This document shows positions 1 through 11,050 of a stretch of DNA of 64,000 bases, piece by piece. The stretch is from contig NW_006920413.1 of the NCBI RefSeq assembly GCF_000344685.1, forward strand, positions 2,202,615-2,266,614, in the 5' to 3' direction. Source of the stretch: Gloeophyllum trabeum ATCC 11539 (taxonomy: Eukaryota; Basidiomycota; Agaricomycetes; Gloeophyllales; Gloeophyllaceae). The position numbers and the translations under genes are program-made. The notes under the pieces were generated by a model. That model saw only the letters and a program-made list of their open reading frames with translations. It had not been told where the DNA came from and made no database searches. The stretch's first letter is position 1; every line of letters starts with the position of its first letter.

Positions 1-1212
1 CTAGACGAGGTAGATTCCCTACGTTATACACTGGGTACATCAGGTAACTCGCAAAACAGGAAAGGTATGTTCCTCGCATTTTCATCCAATTACATATTTA
101 TCTGACTATTTGGTTGCTATCAAACGAGTAGATAGGTACTAATGAAACTTTTAATTGCCCTTAGGACCGGTGGAATCACTGTAGTAGTCTTGTGCAGCTC
201 ATTCCTTCCGGGTGATTACCCTAGGTGGACTCCCTTTTCTGCTCGCTTTATGGGTGGATATCTGCCATTGTAAGTGCTCAGTACACTCTATCAGCCTTTG
301 TAAACTGTGGGTACAGAGTGTTGAAGAGTCAGGACCTACCATTGTTCTTTGGTAGATCTGTCTCTCTCTAGCTTCACTGCTGCCTTAGGTGCTATCAACG
401 TATTACCGGGGCCCAGGTACGTCCTATACCTCCTCTAAAAATGTATCTTATGCTGCAGGTGGCATAGTGCGCCGTCCCCGCCGCTCCCCGCCTGTCTGTT
501 GAGGTCCCTTTGTCCAGTGAGTTCCTCTTATGCCCACAAATCCCCCCTTAGCCCCCACCCTCCTATAGTCCTATTCCTCGTCGAAATATGTATATAAAAC
601 TGATATTAAAGCTTTATTGTCCCTCAGGAGCACCACTAAATCGGAAATTTCGTTTTGTTCAGCTTGTATGCCCCAGACATACATAGATATCAAGGGAATG
701 GACCATATTGGTCCCTTATATGTATTACAACTATACATCATCGGCGATGTAGAATATAATGGCAATTCACTGAATTTTATACGATTTTATTCGAGGTGCT
801 ACACACTACCTATTGCCGACGTCGTCGGGAACAGCGACAACCAGCGTCGGGCACGGCGGCACTGTGATGTCATCGTGTCGGTGGGCGCCATCAGTCCCCT
901 TTTGGCAGCTGTCTATTTTGGTACGTCGGTCCACGCGACGCTACGGCTGGGGCCAGTGCTACCGCCGGAGTCTTCTGGAGGCTCCGTACTCTACTACCCT
1001 ACAAGGCTGGCGGTGTTCCCGGTGCTTCCGCCGGAGTTAGGAGAAACGTCTTTTGAGTCTTATAAGCGTGGACGCGCTGCTCGATCGTCCACTCTTATAA
1101 GCCTTGTTCTTTGGGAAGGTCAGGTGATTGTAAGGTGTGACGAGCACGTCACATCCGCGTGACCCGACGCGCTTTAATTAACGCGTTCCAGCACCCGTTG
1201 GCATTAGCCGCC
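1..1212. other. Intergenic, no supported gene
   Basis: I see no recognisable protein here. A 181-codon frame on the plus strand (about 617-1162) has no family pattern, and part of it consists of two similar GC-rich stretches containing 'accgccggag'/'tccgccggag' (about 958-975 and 1020-1036). The last 150 bp hold a stem-loop (1059-1101) and presumably the DCC1 promoter. The left edge could carry the end of a neighbouring gene outside the window, but nothing proves it. Confidence 0.5.
1059..1101. repeat. 16-bp inverted repeat upstream of DCC1
   Basis: Arms cttataagcgtggacg (1059-1074) and cgtccactcttataag (1086-1101) are reverse complements with one mismatch, separated by 11 nt. The repeat lies about 110 bp upstream of the DCC1 start. 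It could be a dyad protein-binding site, a hairpin in the 5' leader, or a leftover of a small transposon. No target-site duplication is evident. Confidence 0.7.
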
Positions 1213-2657
1213 ATGGACGAGACAGAAGTAGTATTTCCATGGACTACGGCGGACGCTGGAACTTTCAAACTTCTCGAGCTACCACCAGACCTACTGAAGC
1301 TAGTAGAAGCCTACATCGAAGGCAATGCAAGGTTACATCGTATTCTTTCCTGAGGCCACCAGAAGAGAACTGACTTATCGACGCGTACCAACAGCCTGAA
1401 CCTTAGCGTAAAAGGCGGAGCAGAGGAAGATGCGGTCCTTTGCACGGATGAGAAAACGTACACCATGCGATCCGTAGTTCTCTCGAACTCAGTCCTGGTC
1501 CTCACTCCTGCACCCGAAGCCGGGGAGGGAATGGGGGACAAAGTGGTTATTCAAGACGAACTGCACGATATCATTGAGCTTGTACCCTCACTACCCAAGC
1601 TTCATAAACTGAAAGGGATTCTGAGGGGACTGGAATACGATGAAGGCTACGAGGACGAAGAAATGATGGACGAAGACGAAGAATTCGACAACACGCAGAC
1701 TGGCACTGTAGGAAGAATCCGTATATAATCCTTCGTAACGCTGAGTACTCTGCAAAAAATAGGGCCGACGCAAGTTCAGTTATGCCGACGCCATGCACCT
1801 CCAGGCTAGCGAGGGCGAACTACGACGCGGTCTTCGGGATATGCGGATCCTCGATATCGGCGGTAAGAAACTCTATCCCAACTGTAATCATCGTATACTG
1901 ACGTTGGCGCACATTTAGGCCGTCTTCGCCCGATCGCTCCTTCGTATCTCAACACGATCTTGGAGCTCATACTGAACCACCTTGTCTCTCACTCACTGCA
2001 TCACGACGCTGTCCCCGTTGACGAGCTGTCAGCCGCTATGAAAGACGAGCATGAAGTCGATCGGCAAGTTACGACCCAGGTGCTATTGTGGTTCGGCACG
2101 GTCAAGGACGGCAAGTGGGAAATGAACGCGGAGGAAGTGATCAAGCAGATCGGCCTCGGCATCCTGAGACCCCACAAGGTACGTTTCAGCTTCATTATTC
2201 ATCTACCGGGGGGACAATGTTAACTCTGGTTCTCCAAGGATGCACCCATCGCGGAACAGGAATTCCTGGAGAAATGGAAGAGTGCTGTGGGTGATACCTT
2301 CGAGTCTTACATATCTCTCAAACTACTCGAGGTATGCACGAGTGCGAGGACATCGCATTCTGTTTACTGATACCTTGCAATCACTTTTAGGGAAATTACC
2401 TGTCGTCTATGTCGCGGGACACGTTCCCAGCGGTCCTAGCCCTAACTTACTTCCCGTCATCTTCTCTGCCCACCGATCCCGCCGCTCGTTTCACCGATCT
2501 TTTCCTTACACGGCCGAAGTGGAAGGCGGAGGACATTGCCCCGTACCTGGCTGATGTTGCAGTGGACTCAAAAGAGCGAGACAAATTGCTTCTCAAATAC
2601 GCTCGAGCTACCAAGGATGCAGAGGGCATGTGGTACACTGCTAGGAATAAAATATAG
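1213..2657 (+). CDS. DCC1: Sister chromatid cohesion protein Dcc1 (Ctf18-RFC subunit)
   Basis: Dcc1 pairs with Ctf8 and Ctf18 in the alternative RFC clamp loader that acts on PCNA at replication forks and supports sister-chromatid cohesion (family knowledge). The start lies in a near-ideal context (gccgccATGG). The first exon reads MDETEVVFPW and continues with LLELPPDLLKLVE. After a 63-nt intron (1332-1394) comes the conserved AVLCTDEKTYTMR block. A further exon carries QASEGELRRGLRDMRILDIGG, then RLRPIAPSYLNTILELIL after the 'gtaaga...tttag' intron, and the C-terminal winged-helix region (FLEKWKSAVGD, then YFPSSSLP). The last exon ends NKI-stop at 2657. An acidic stretch (EDEEMMDEDEEF) sits in the middle. 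The exact second intron (about 1709-1761) is inferred. The gene converges on DUF262 protein A with 108 bp between their stops. Confidence 0.88.
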
Positions 2658-2765
2658 GAACAATATACAATGTTGTAGCAACAGAGAATATATAGTGCAT
2701 ACATTATCGAAATAATCAACTGCTGCACGAAGCTATACTTCTAGGTGCGTGGCTTTGAAGATACC

Positions 2766-4886
2766 CTACTCATCGGAATCGCTATCCAATATCCGCATGC
2801 GCTTTTTGAGCGGACCACTGAGAGGCTTGGCAGCACTCCCTGGCACCTTGGACAGCGGCTTAACATCTCGCGGATGTACATCGGAGTTCAGCGAGGATGC
2901 AGAGTTGGTCGAAGCAGGCTTTGCGCGCTTCGGCGTTGCGAGGCCCAACCTCTTCCGCACTGGGCTTTCGCCAACGTCATGCGAAGTCGAAGTGTCCGCT
3001 TCCTCGCGCTCCCGCTTCATTGCACTGGCCTTCGGAGTGTCTCCTTGCGTGGCAGTAGTCCGCGTCTTCTTCCGCGGAGTCGCAACAGGAGTGCGCGCAA
3101 CTGCTTTTGAAGTTGACGGCGCCAGTTCCGCCGCCTCATCCTCCAAGGTACTCAGGCTGTCTTCTCGGGTGGTTGCCTTCTTCCGAGGACTCGGATTCGG
3201 AGTCTGTGCAGGCGTAGTCGGCTCTAGCCTGTCGCGCTGCGGTTTCTGCTTCCCCTTCTTGACCTCAGCCGCGGGAACACGAGTTTCGTCGTCTGTCCCC
3301 TTGAGTTTATCTTCGATGTAGTTCCACGCGTTGCGCATGACCATCGCATTCATGCGGATTTGGCCCGTGTGCTTTTCCGATAGCATTAGCCGCAGCCCCT
3401 TGATTGCCTGAGCGCGCTGAAGCGGCGTTGCATGACGCATGAGGTGCACGAGGACAGCTGTGAGCAGCATCAATACAAGGACTCAAGGAACCTCGCGAGA
3501 GACTATAACAACTGACCAATAAAGATAAACTCAACAGGAGCAATCTTCCGCCCCATGGTGAAACCAGCTTCCACATTAAGCTCCGAGTCTTTCCCGATCT
3601 CCTTCATCTTCTCCAGTGCATCCTCCAAATCCGCCTTCAGCTCCGGACCAAAGTCCTCGTCCACATTCAACCACGGCTGGACCTGCTGCCGCGTGGGGTG
3701 CCACCGCTCGTGCGCCCGGATCCCCTCGAGCATGTACATCAGGTGCGAGAGGTTGACCGTGGGCTGCGAGCGCTTCGTCTCGAACTCCATGTACGCGCGC
3801 AGGCGGTCGCCTTGCGGCGGTGAGCCTTTGAGCCCGTCGATCTCGGGCGCGGCGACGAGCCGGTCGTAGACTTCCGCGATGTAGGCTGTGCGGAGGGAGG
3901 AGATGGCGTGGAGTTTCTCTAAAGAAGTTTGGTGAGGATATATGTAATAGGGAGGAGGAATGGTGGAGCAGACCTCCTTGGGTGAGCTGCATGCCCAGCT
4001 GCACTCTTTGAAACATCTCATGCTCCTGTTCATCAGTCAATCCATAGTACTCATCTGGTCATGACCTGTGTCAAGTAGATCCTCAACTCTACTTGTGATA
4101 ACTAGGCTTACCACAGGGGATTTCAGTATTCTCCAGCAAGCTCTGCACATGGGCAGGCATTTTCAGCTTGTTGCTCCCTTTTGGCAGCGTGAAGAACCAA
4201 TTCTTGCTTGTCACGGGGTCTTTCCCTGCATGAAACATCATTTTGGCATGTGATATTTTGCACCGTGAAAATTTTTGCTTACAAGCAATCTAAGAAATGA
4301 AGTCAAAAGTGAGTGAGGAATGCCCAGTAGAGCATGATACGTATCATACATACATTCCCAGCCATGAATGCCTTGATAGCAGTCAACCTCTGCTTCCCAT
4401 CCAGAATCCTCATAATCTCTCCCTTTTTCTCATCCTCCCTCACAGAGATGAGGATCCGGGGGATGTTGTAGTTCCTCATGAGGGTGTCAACCAGGCCTCT
4501 CTGTCTGTCTGCTGGCCATACTTCACCTAAAGAGCACAGAAAGGAGAGTTTAGCATGTAGTACTAGCCACTAACTATTTGCAGGTACTAAGTGGGTGGAC
4601 TTACTCCTCTGGTATGGGGGGTCTGTGTCAATCTTTCCTCTGTGCATCATATCTGCACAATATTAGGATGGTCAACCCCAGCCATGGATGCTGTAATCCC
4701 ACCGAGATGCTCACCAACGAGCTCTCTGAGAGTGTACGAGCGCCTCTTCGGGTCCTTCAGGCGCGTCGGCATCCGGAAGTCACTCGCATCATCCGTGATC
4801 TCGTCCTCGTCCTCCTCTACTTCCATCACGTCGCCGTCGTCCTCCTCCAGCGGATTCCATCCTGACACGCGCGACGGGGATTGCAT
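2766..4886 (-). CDS. DUF262-domain protein A
   Basis: DUF262 is the N-terminal domain of GmrSD-type modification-dependent nucleases in bacteria, with a ParB/sulfiredoxin-like fold; fungal members have no established role. Assembled from the minus strand: start at 4886 (MQSPSRVSGW), an acidic stretch, RSYTLRELV, then MMHRGKIDTDPPYQR, SEVWPADRQRGLVDTLM and ILDGKQRLTAIKAFMAG. The DGKQRLT motif is the DUF262 hallmark. Later exons give DPVTSKNWFFTLPKGS, DEQEHEMFQRVQLGMQLTQGE, a long helical segment, KIAPVEFIFIG and a basic tail (2766-3473) rich in K, R, S and T with nuclear-localisation-like clusters. At least seven exons are needed; boundaries between 3.9 and 4.6 kb are approximate. Exon order and motifs match DUF262 protein B at 49.5-51.1 kb, so the two are paralogues. 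Catalysis cannot be judged from sequence alone. Confidence 0.8.
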
Positions 4887-5438
4887 CGTTGAGGTTAACG
4901 ATATCGATGTATCGCCTTGAAACTTCAACTCGGGGCGCGTCACGATGACGAGGGTGGACAATCGGGGATGGCCGTGTGAAAAGGAAGATTGATAAGCGGT
5001 GTGATTGGCTTGTGGCTGTTCCTGGACGTGGGTCCTGTGGCTGAACTTCGGAAGTTCAGACTCGCGGTAGGGAAGCGTTGTGGTAACTGGAGTGTAGAGA
5101 CGTCTGACAGCATACAATGCCGGTTGGAAAGATTGATATGACAGATACATGTATACATTGAATCTTCCTTGAGGTCCCGCCGACTCCATGTCACGGTTGA
5201 GCACGGGAATCAAGTAATCAGGGGCACGAGAGGGGATTACTGTGCTACTACATAGTATACACGGGCAAGCCTGCCTTGAAGGAAAGCAAGGCTATCAGTA
5301 CAGAATGGACGGTCTCACATGAATGGGGGGTCCAGAGGGTGGGACGTATATCGTTTGAGTAGGGGTATAGTTCTGCCGGCGTCCGTAAATAATTACCTAC
5401 CTCCATTAGTTACCTTGGAATGGAAAACGAAAACAACA

Positions 5439-6452
5439 CTACAATTCTCCCTCGCCATCTGTCGGGGTCTGCTGGGGGAGGAGTTCTGACATAATCTCCT
5501 CCAGATGATGCAAAATCGTGAAATGCGTCTCGCCCTCATACTCATGGAGAACACCATGCGGTAGGCGCTCAGCCATATACCGCGTATGGCGGATCGGGGC
5601 ATTGACGTCCTTGGTCCCATGCCAGAGTTGCACCCTGTCGTACTGGACGTCCTCGAACCTGAACCCCCAGTCCTCCGTGAGCAGCCGCGCCTCGTGCACG
5701 AAGGCCGCCGAGCCCTGCGCGAAGGCCTCAAAGAGCATGCGCAGCGTGCGCAGTCGGACGTCGTCGACCGCCTCGTCCGAGTCGTCCCGCTGGACTCTCG
5801 CCAGGGCGCTGTTCATCAGGCGGACCGCCAGGCGGGTACGCAGAAGCCACCTGAGCGCGCACATCGCCGCGTCCGTGCCCACTCTGAACGCGTTAGGACA
5901 GCGCCTCGCGAGGAAGGAAGCGACCCGCGACATCAGCATGATATCCCTCGTCCCCGCGGCCCACGTCGGCGCCCCCGCGAGCACGCCCACCGCCGCCAGC
6001 CTCTCGCTTGGCAGCTGGAGCGCGCACGCAAGCGCATACGGCCCCCCGCCCGACGCGCCGAGCACCGCGAAGCGCTCGAGCCGCAGATGGTCCGCGAGCG
6101 CGCGCATGTCGGCGGGCCAGTCTGCGATACGCCTGTGCCTGAAGGTGGACAGACCGAAGCCGGGGCGCTCGGGGGCGATGACGCGGATGCGGCGGGCACG
6201 GGCGAGGCGGTCGAGGGCGCGGGCCTCGAGGCGCGAGGAGGGGAAGCCGTGGAAGTAGAGGAGAGGGAAGCCGGTGGGGAGGCCGTACTCGGCGTAGCCC
6301 AGGACGCGGCCGTCGGGGAGGAGGAGGGTTTGGCTGTCGTGCGGGTCAACGCCGGGGATGGGGGACGCGCTGGATGTGCGCCGGGAGGCGGTGGGGGATA
6401 GGCTGTTGGGCGCTGTCGCCGGGAGGCGTTTCCTCAACGTTGAAAAGAGCAT
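5439..6452 (-). CDS. Alpha/beta hydrolase fold protein
   Basis: Single-exon gene of 337 residues, close to the usual length of a soluble alpha/beta hydrolase. The oxyanion region LLYFHGFPSSRLEAR is at about 67-81 and the PERPGFGLS turn follows at about 99. The nucleophile elbow GASGGGPYALA (G-x-S-x-G) is at about 136. The likely acid is Asp in LWHGTKDVNAP and the catalytic His lies in GETHFTIL near the C-terminus. The N-terminal 40 residues are Ser/Pro/Arg-rich and could be a targeting or disordered segment. The substrate is unknown; related fungal enzymes are generic esterases or hydrolases. The gene is divergent from the Na+/H+ antiporter with only 193 bp between starts. GC is high and its antisense frames stay open as shadows. 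Confidence 0.9.
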   Translation of the reverse strand: MLFSTLRKRLPATAPNSLSPTASRRTSSASPIPGVDPHDSQTLLLPDGRVLGYAEYGLPTGFPLLYFHGFPSSRLEARALDRLARARRIRVIAPERPGFGLSTFRHRRIADWPADMRALADHLRLERFAVLGASGGGPYALACALQLPSERLAAVGVLAGAPTWAAGTRDIMLMSRVASFLARRCPNAFRVGTDAAMCALRWLLRTRLAVRLMNSALARVQRDDSDEAVDDVRLRTLRMLFEAFAQGSAAFVHEARLLTEDWGFRFEDVQYDRVQLWHGTKDVNAPIRHTRYMAERLPHGVLHEYEGETHFTILHHLEEIMSELLPQQTPTDGEGEL

Positions 6453-6645
6453 GGAAGTACGGGGAATGGTGGGCGCGTCCCGTAAAGGTAAACCAGCGTA
6501 TGACAGGAAGCAGCCACAGTGTGATCGAAGATCTCATGGATTGGCTGATTAGTCAGCATTCTCGGGGAAAGCTGTGCAAGGGTGCCTGAACCGTCCTCCG
6601 CCCTTATCGTTCAACAGCTTGCGGTCCAGCCTACAAAGCCCAGCG

Positions 6646-9159
6646 ATGGCTATAGAACTGTTGGAAGTCCGTAGCTCACTGTTGTTGTCTACAATGTGAC
6701 ATACTCGGTTATTCAGGTTACGGCGCCCAGCCTGGCGTACATGGTCCTGGGCGGTTTCGTCGTGGCGGTAAGCATTTGATGTTCTTGCATACGATGGCAA
6801 TATTTGGGTGCGCACTTGTGGCTTTCTGCATCGCTCCTGCAGCTGAGCATCCTATGGCAAAAAGGCCTCGCTCGAACCCCGCCGCTATTTCGTCTCTCCT
6901 GCAAAGCATCACTGACCATGGCACTCACAGTTCAGCATGGTCTCCCTCCTCGTCAAAGAACGAGTAAGCCCACTGCCCCCATCATCTCCCCAACACTCAC
7001 ATTCTCCAGCTCTACATCAACGAAGTCGTCCTCGGGACCGCCTTCGGCGTCCTCATGGGCCCGCACTGCGCCGGCGCCTTCGACCCGCGCTCCTGGGGGG
7101 ACCTCACCAACCAGGTCACCCTCGAGGTCATGCGCATCGTCCTCGCCACCGGCCTCTTCGCCATCGGCGTCGAGCTCCCGCAGTCCTACATGTACAAGCA
7201 TGCCAAGGGCCTCATGATCATGGTCGTGCCCACCATGGCGTTCGGGTGGATCGTGGTAGCTGGTGAGCAAATGACTGGCTGGACGAGCGAGGAAGTGACT
7301 TGAGCATTGATATTGCAGCCGTCATCCATGGCCTGTTCCCGGCGCTGGACTTCATCTCGTCCCTGGCCATCGCCGCCTGCTTGACCCCCACCGACCCCAT
7401 CATCTCCGCCGCCATCGTAGGTGCGCCGCCTTTCAGTTCTACGTGCGGACCGGGAATCTCACTTTCCCTCACTGCCAGGCGGTAAATTCGCCGTGAAGCA
7501 CGTCCCGACTAACCTCCGCCGCATCCTCGCCGCCGAGTCCGCCGCCAACGACGGCCTCGCGTACCCGTTCCTGAGCATCTCGATATACCTCACCGTCGAG
7601 CGGTCCAAGGGGCACGCGATCGAGCTCTGGTTCCTCGTCGGCTGGCTATGTACGTCCCTAACACATCACGGAATCTTATCGTACATACCAAGGCTGAATC
7701 AACGTCGCAGATCAAGTGATCATGGGCACAGTGCTCGGAGCCGTCATAGGTGAGCCGCGCAAACCGGCGGACCCGGCCTGTCTGACCACCCCCCAAAGGC
7801 CTCCTCTTCTGCCACCTCATGAAGTTCACCCACCGCAAGGGCTTTATCGACCGCGAGTCCTACGTCGCCCAATACCTCGCGCTCGCCTTCCTCACGATCG
7901 GCATCGCCTCCTCCCTGGGCAGCGACGACCTCCTCGCCGCCTTCGCCGCCGGCAGCGCGATCTCGTGGGACGGCCACTTCAACGTGCAGACCGAGAACGA
8001 GGTCTTCTCGTCCGTCATTGACCTCGTGCTCAACTGCGCGTGCTTCGTCTACGTCGGCGCGTGGCTGCCGTTCACCGCGTTCAACAGTCCGGAGCTGGGA
8101 ATCACGCCCGGGCGCCTTGTGCTGCTGTTCATCGCGATCCTGGCGCTCAGGCGGATCCCGTGCTTGTTGGTGCTGTACCGGTGGATACCGGAGATCACGA
8201 CGTGGCGCGAGGCGCTGTTTTCGGGGCATTTCGGTGCGTGGCTTGGATTGCTCGCCCGCGGGTGCAGTGGGTGCTGACGCCTTGTTTTGGCATATGTAGG
8301 ACCGGTGAGAGCGCGGGATGTTGGTTATTTACTTGACCTGATGGGAACTGAGTATCGACTTTGCAGATGGGCGTGGGCGCCGTGTTCGTATCCACACTCG
8401 CCCTCACCCGCCTTCCCGAGCCGTCGAACCCGCCGCAGGGCCAGCGGGAGTTGCTCGCAGCGACCCTGCAGACCATCGTCTCCTTCGTCGTCCTCGGGTC
8501 CATCCTCATCCGTCAGTCCCCCCTCCCCTCCCCTTTTCTTCTCTGTTGATATCCTACGAATCCGCTGCTGACCGCTATATAGACGGCCTCTCTATCCCGT
8601 TCTTCTCCTTCGGGAGGAAGGTCCACTCGCGCACGGTGTCCCTCTCGCAGACGTGGACCGCTCGCAACGCCGACGGCGCGCCCGACTGGGTCCTCTGGGC
8701 GCGCCGCACGCCCGCGCCCGTCCAGTCCCAGTCCCAATCCCAATCGCACTCCCAGACTCAATCCCAGCTTGATCTGGAGGTGGGTACGCAGGCCAAGGAC
8801 GGCAGCGAGACGGTGCAGAGCCAGGGCGATGCGGGTAACTACAAGGAGACGGCGCTCGGCGCGCCCGTCGCCGAGCAGGAGGAGCGCGCGGGCGAGACGC
8901 TGGGCGTGGCGTCTATGGTGCTCGGGGAGCCCCGGCGCGCCAGGCGCTTGTCGGACGACGGCGAGGTGCGTTTCCGCACTTCTTGTAGCATCACAGTGAT
9001 GATCTCATACAGGGGGAATTATTTGTCTGTCAGGATCATGCGAGCGGGAGCAGCACGGGCTTCTACGGGCGCCGCAGCGCCAACACGTCGGGCGCCGCGA
9101 CGCCCAGCACCGAGCCGACCAGCCCGGTCAGGGCGGTCCACTTCCCTCCCGCCCAATAA
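6646..9159 (+). CDS. NHA1: Na+(K+)/H+ antiporter, fungal Nha1/Sod2 type
   Basis: Plasma-membrane cation/proton antiporter of the CPA family that exports Na+ or K+ in exchange for H+. Twelve exons give 587 residues: 6646-6666, 6717-6767, 6931-6963, 7010-7262, 7319-7420, 7479-7649, 7711-7749, 7799-8233, 8300-8304, 8367-8511, 8583-8965 and about 9034-9159. The total is a multiple of three. Conserved segments: LAYMVLGGFVVA, FSMVSLLVKER, LYINEVVLGTAFGVLMGP, FAIGVELPQSYM, CLTPTDPIISAAIVGGKF, AAESAANDGLAYPFL (the ND ion-binding pair) and HFGPMGVGA. HFGPMG requires a 5-nt exon. The C-terminal tail (from about 8600) is hydrophilic with a Gln/Ser run (QSQSQSQSHSQTQSQ) and is shorter than in yeast Nha1. 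The 6768-6930 intron and the last acceptor are the least certain boundaries. Confidence 0.9.
8300..8304 (+). other. 5-nt micro-exon (GACCG) of the antiporter gene
   Basis: The upstream exon ends ...CAT TTC G at 8233 and is followed by gtgcgt. An acceptor 'atgtag' ends at 8299, then GACCG, then the donor gtgaga at 8305. The next exon begins ATGGGCGTG at 8367 after 'ttgcag'. Joining gives G|GA CCG|ATG, that is HFG-P-MGVGA, the invariant motif of this antiporter family. Skipping the 5 nt would shift the frame. The flanking introns are 66 and 62 nt. Confidence 0.85.
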
Positions 9160-9645
9160 CATATGCTGGCGCGCCCCGCGGGGTGCGCGCCGTGCGACGT
9201 GGTGCTGGGGTTGCGTGTGTGCTTAGGATGGCGGTCTCGCAATTCTACTCCGGCAGTACACAACTCTCCGGCTCACAGTCGCACGGAAAGAACAGAACCA
9301 AAAGTTCTACATGCTTTCGGCATCTTCTTCTTCTTGGGTTTCTCGGTCCGCTCGAACTCGAATAGAAACCATGTAACGGGACCCGCGCGGGGTAGGGTGA
9401 TGATAATAATCAACTATGTTCTTAGACGAATACACTAGCGTCACGACGAGGAGTCCGTGCAAGAAGAAAGCGAGGTTGGGAGCATGCGTAAGAAACGTTA
9501 CAAGGAGCGTGGGCGACATAGTCCGCGGGTGCGTCGGGCGCTGCCGGTACCCGTTCGCCTGGAGTTGTGTATGCTACAGGCGTCTCGTCATCGAAGTCCG
9601 TAGGAGGTATTATAAGAAAGAGATCGAGAATCGGGGGAAACGGTG
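9160..9645. other. Intergenic between two convergent genes
   Basis: This is 3' flanking sequence of the antiporter and of the minus-strand protein ending at 9646. The frames present have no family features. No repeat or RNA gene was recognised. Confidence 0.5.
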
Positions 9646-10905
9646 TTACTCCATGGGGTTCGTCCTGGCCGCCTGGGGGAATAGCGTTTCAGAAGCAATG
9701 GGCGGAAGAGTAGCTAGATTTACGCACCTGGTGTTCCCCGCCTTCGCGGCACCCGCACAGCCAGTCTGTCCACCATCGCGTAGGAGGCTCGTCCTCTTCC
9801 TGCTCTACAGGAACAGGCACAGGGGAAGGAATTGGCTCCGGCGGGCGGTTGGCGACGGGAGTACCAGAACGTGGAGGGGGTGCTCGAGGTTCGGGCAGGT
9901 CTAGGGGTTTTGGCGGTGGTGGAGGCTTGCCCGATGAAATCCGTCGGTCCGGATGCAGCCTCCCGGACGTGTAATCGGCACCGTCAGCACCGTCCGGCGC
10001 AGCAGCAGGAGTAGGCGGTATTGAATTTGCCTCGCTCATGATGGCCGAGGCCTGGTGGGCGTCGTCGAACGGAGATATGCGGGGGCGCGGGGGGTTGGCG
10101 AAGGGGTTCTCCGACTCGGCGGAGAAGTCGTGGATGGAGGGGTTGGGCGAGTTGGGGATGGAGATGGCGGGGCTGCCGTCGATGTCGCTCAGCGCGACGC
10201 CGTCCTCGGACGACCGCCGGAGGACGGCGTGGCGGCCTGCGCCGTCCTTGGGCACTCTGCTGGAGCGTTTGGACCAGAGGGAGGATGCTCGCTTCACGAC
10301 GTCCCCCACGGTCGATGAGGATGCCTGGGTTGAGGCACGCGCAGCTCGCCGACGCTCCCGTTCAGCAATTTCCCAACGTCTAAGGTTCTGGTTTCATGGC
10401 AGACTTAGGCTCCGTACATGTAGATGGGACTTGTAACACTTACCTCTTCTATTCTCCGCGACTCTGCTTCCTCGTCTGTCATAGGCGGGTACGCCGCTGT
10501 ACCATTCTGCGCTTCCTCCTCCCCCTCCTCAACCACGTCATAGTCCCCGTCCTCATAGTCCTTGCCTCTAGTTGGAGACTTTCCCTTGTCAGGCGAGTTC
10601 AAGTTATGCGTGCCCGGCTCGTCGGTAGTCCAAGTAGCAGGTCGGCCCAAGTCTTCTTCAGTCGGAGACGGCGGAAGTGAAGGCAAAGGCTGAGGGCTGC
10701 TGGAAGACGCTTCTGCTCGTATCGTTAGTCCACCCATGGGTGCCCCGACTACAGCTTGCGGTTGCGGGGAAGCGCGGCGGTCATAAACGAGGGAATGAGC
10801 TCGTTCGAAGTAGCAGCGTTCACCGTGCGAGGTCTCCCAACAACGTCCAAATTTAGGTACAACTACGCAATCTCCTTCTTGGGACTCGCCGTCTGGCACG
10901 GGCAT
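9646..10905 (-). CDS. Unnamed Ser/Pro-rich protein with C-terminal RTNPME
   Basis: Function not recognised. Three exons: 10905-10444, 10387-9728 and 9672-9646, all joined in phase 0. The N-terminal part (VVVPKFGRCWETSHGERCYF) looks folded. The rest is low-complexity, with TPPLSP-like stretches, acidic runs (EEGEEEAQ) and proline runs (GKPPPPPKPLDLPEP). Exon 2 begins NLRRWEIAERERRRAARA, probably a charged helix, and ends RWWTDWLCGCREGGEHQ. The 27-nt last exon adds AARTNPME-stop. From memory, tails of the form 'W-x-CGC-x-EG...RTNP(F/M)E' recur in agaricomycete hypothetical proteins; that is recollection, not a search. No signal peptide or transmembrane helix is apparent, so it is probably cytosolic or peripheral. 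Confidence 0.75.
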
Positions 10906-11050
10906 GTAGGAGCTCTGAGTATTCGATTAATGTAGAGGCAGGCTTAGTACAAGATAAATTGCGTTATTCGGGAGAGGGGTAGAGTATGCTGGTATCTATC
11001 AGGCTGTCCAAGAGATCAAGAACGTCCACTGTCATAAAAACCGCAGAAAC

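Noticed and set aside
617..1162. 181-codon frame upstream of DCC1
   Set aside because: Composition is unlike neighbouring proteins, no domain or splice partner, and it spans the inverted repeat.
2766..4886. An imported bacterial restriction system
   Set aside because: Both DUF262 genes have many fungal introns, matching exon order and nuclear-type tails, and no HNH or methyltransferase partner; they are resident fungal genes.
5518..6401. Long plus-strand frames (246 and 271 codons) opposite the hydrolase
   Set aside because: They are shadows of the GC-rich minus-strand hydrolase, with Arg/Ala-biased composition and no domain, whereas the minus strand has the full catalytic motifs.
8720..8770. 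Gln/Ser hexanucleotide run as a separate repeat locus
   Set aside because: It is simply the coding sequence of the antiporter tail and short enough to be ordinary low complexity.
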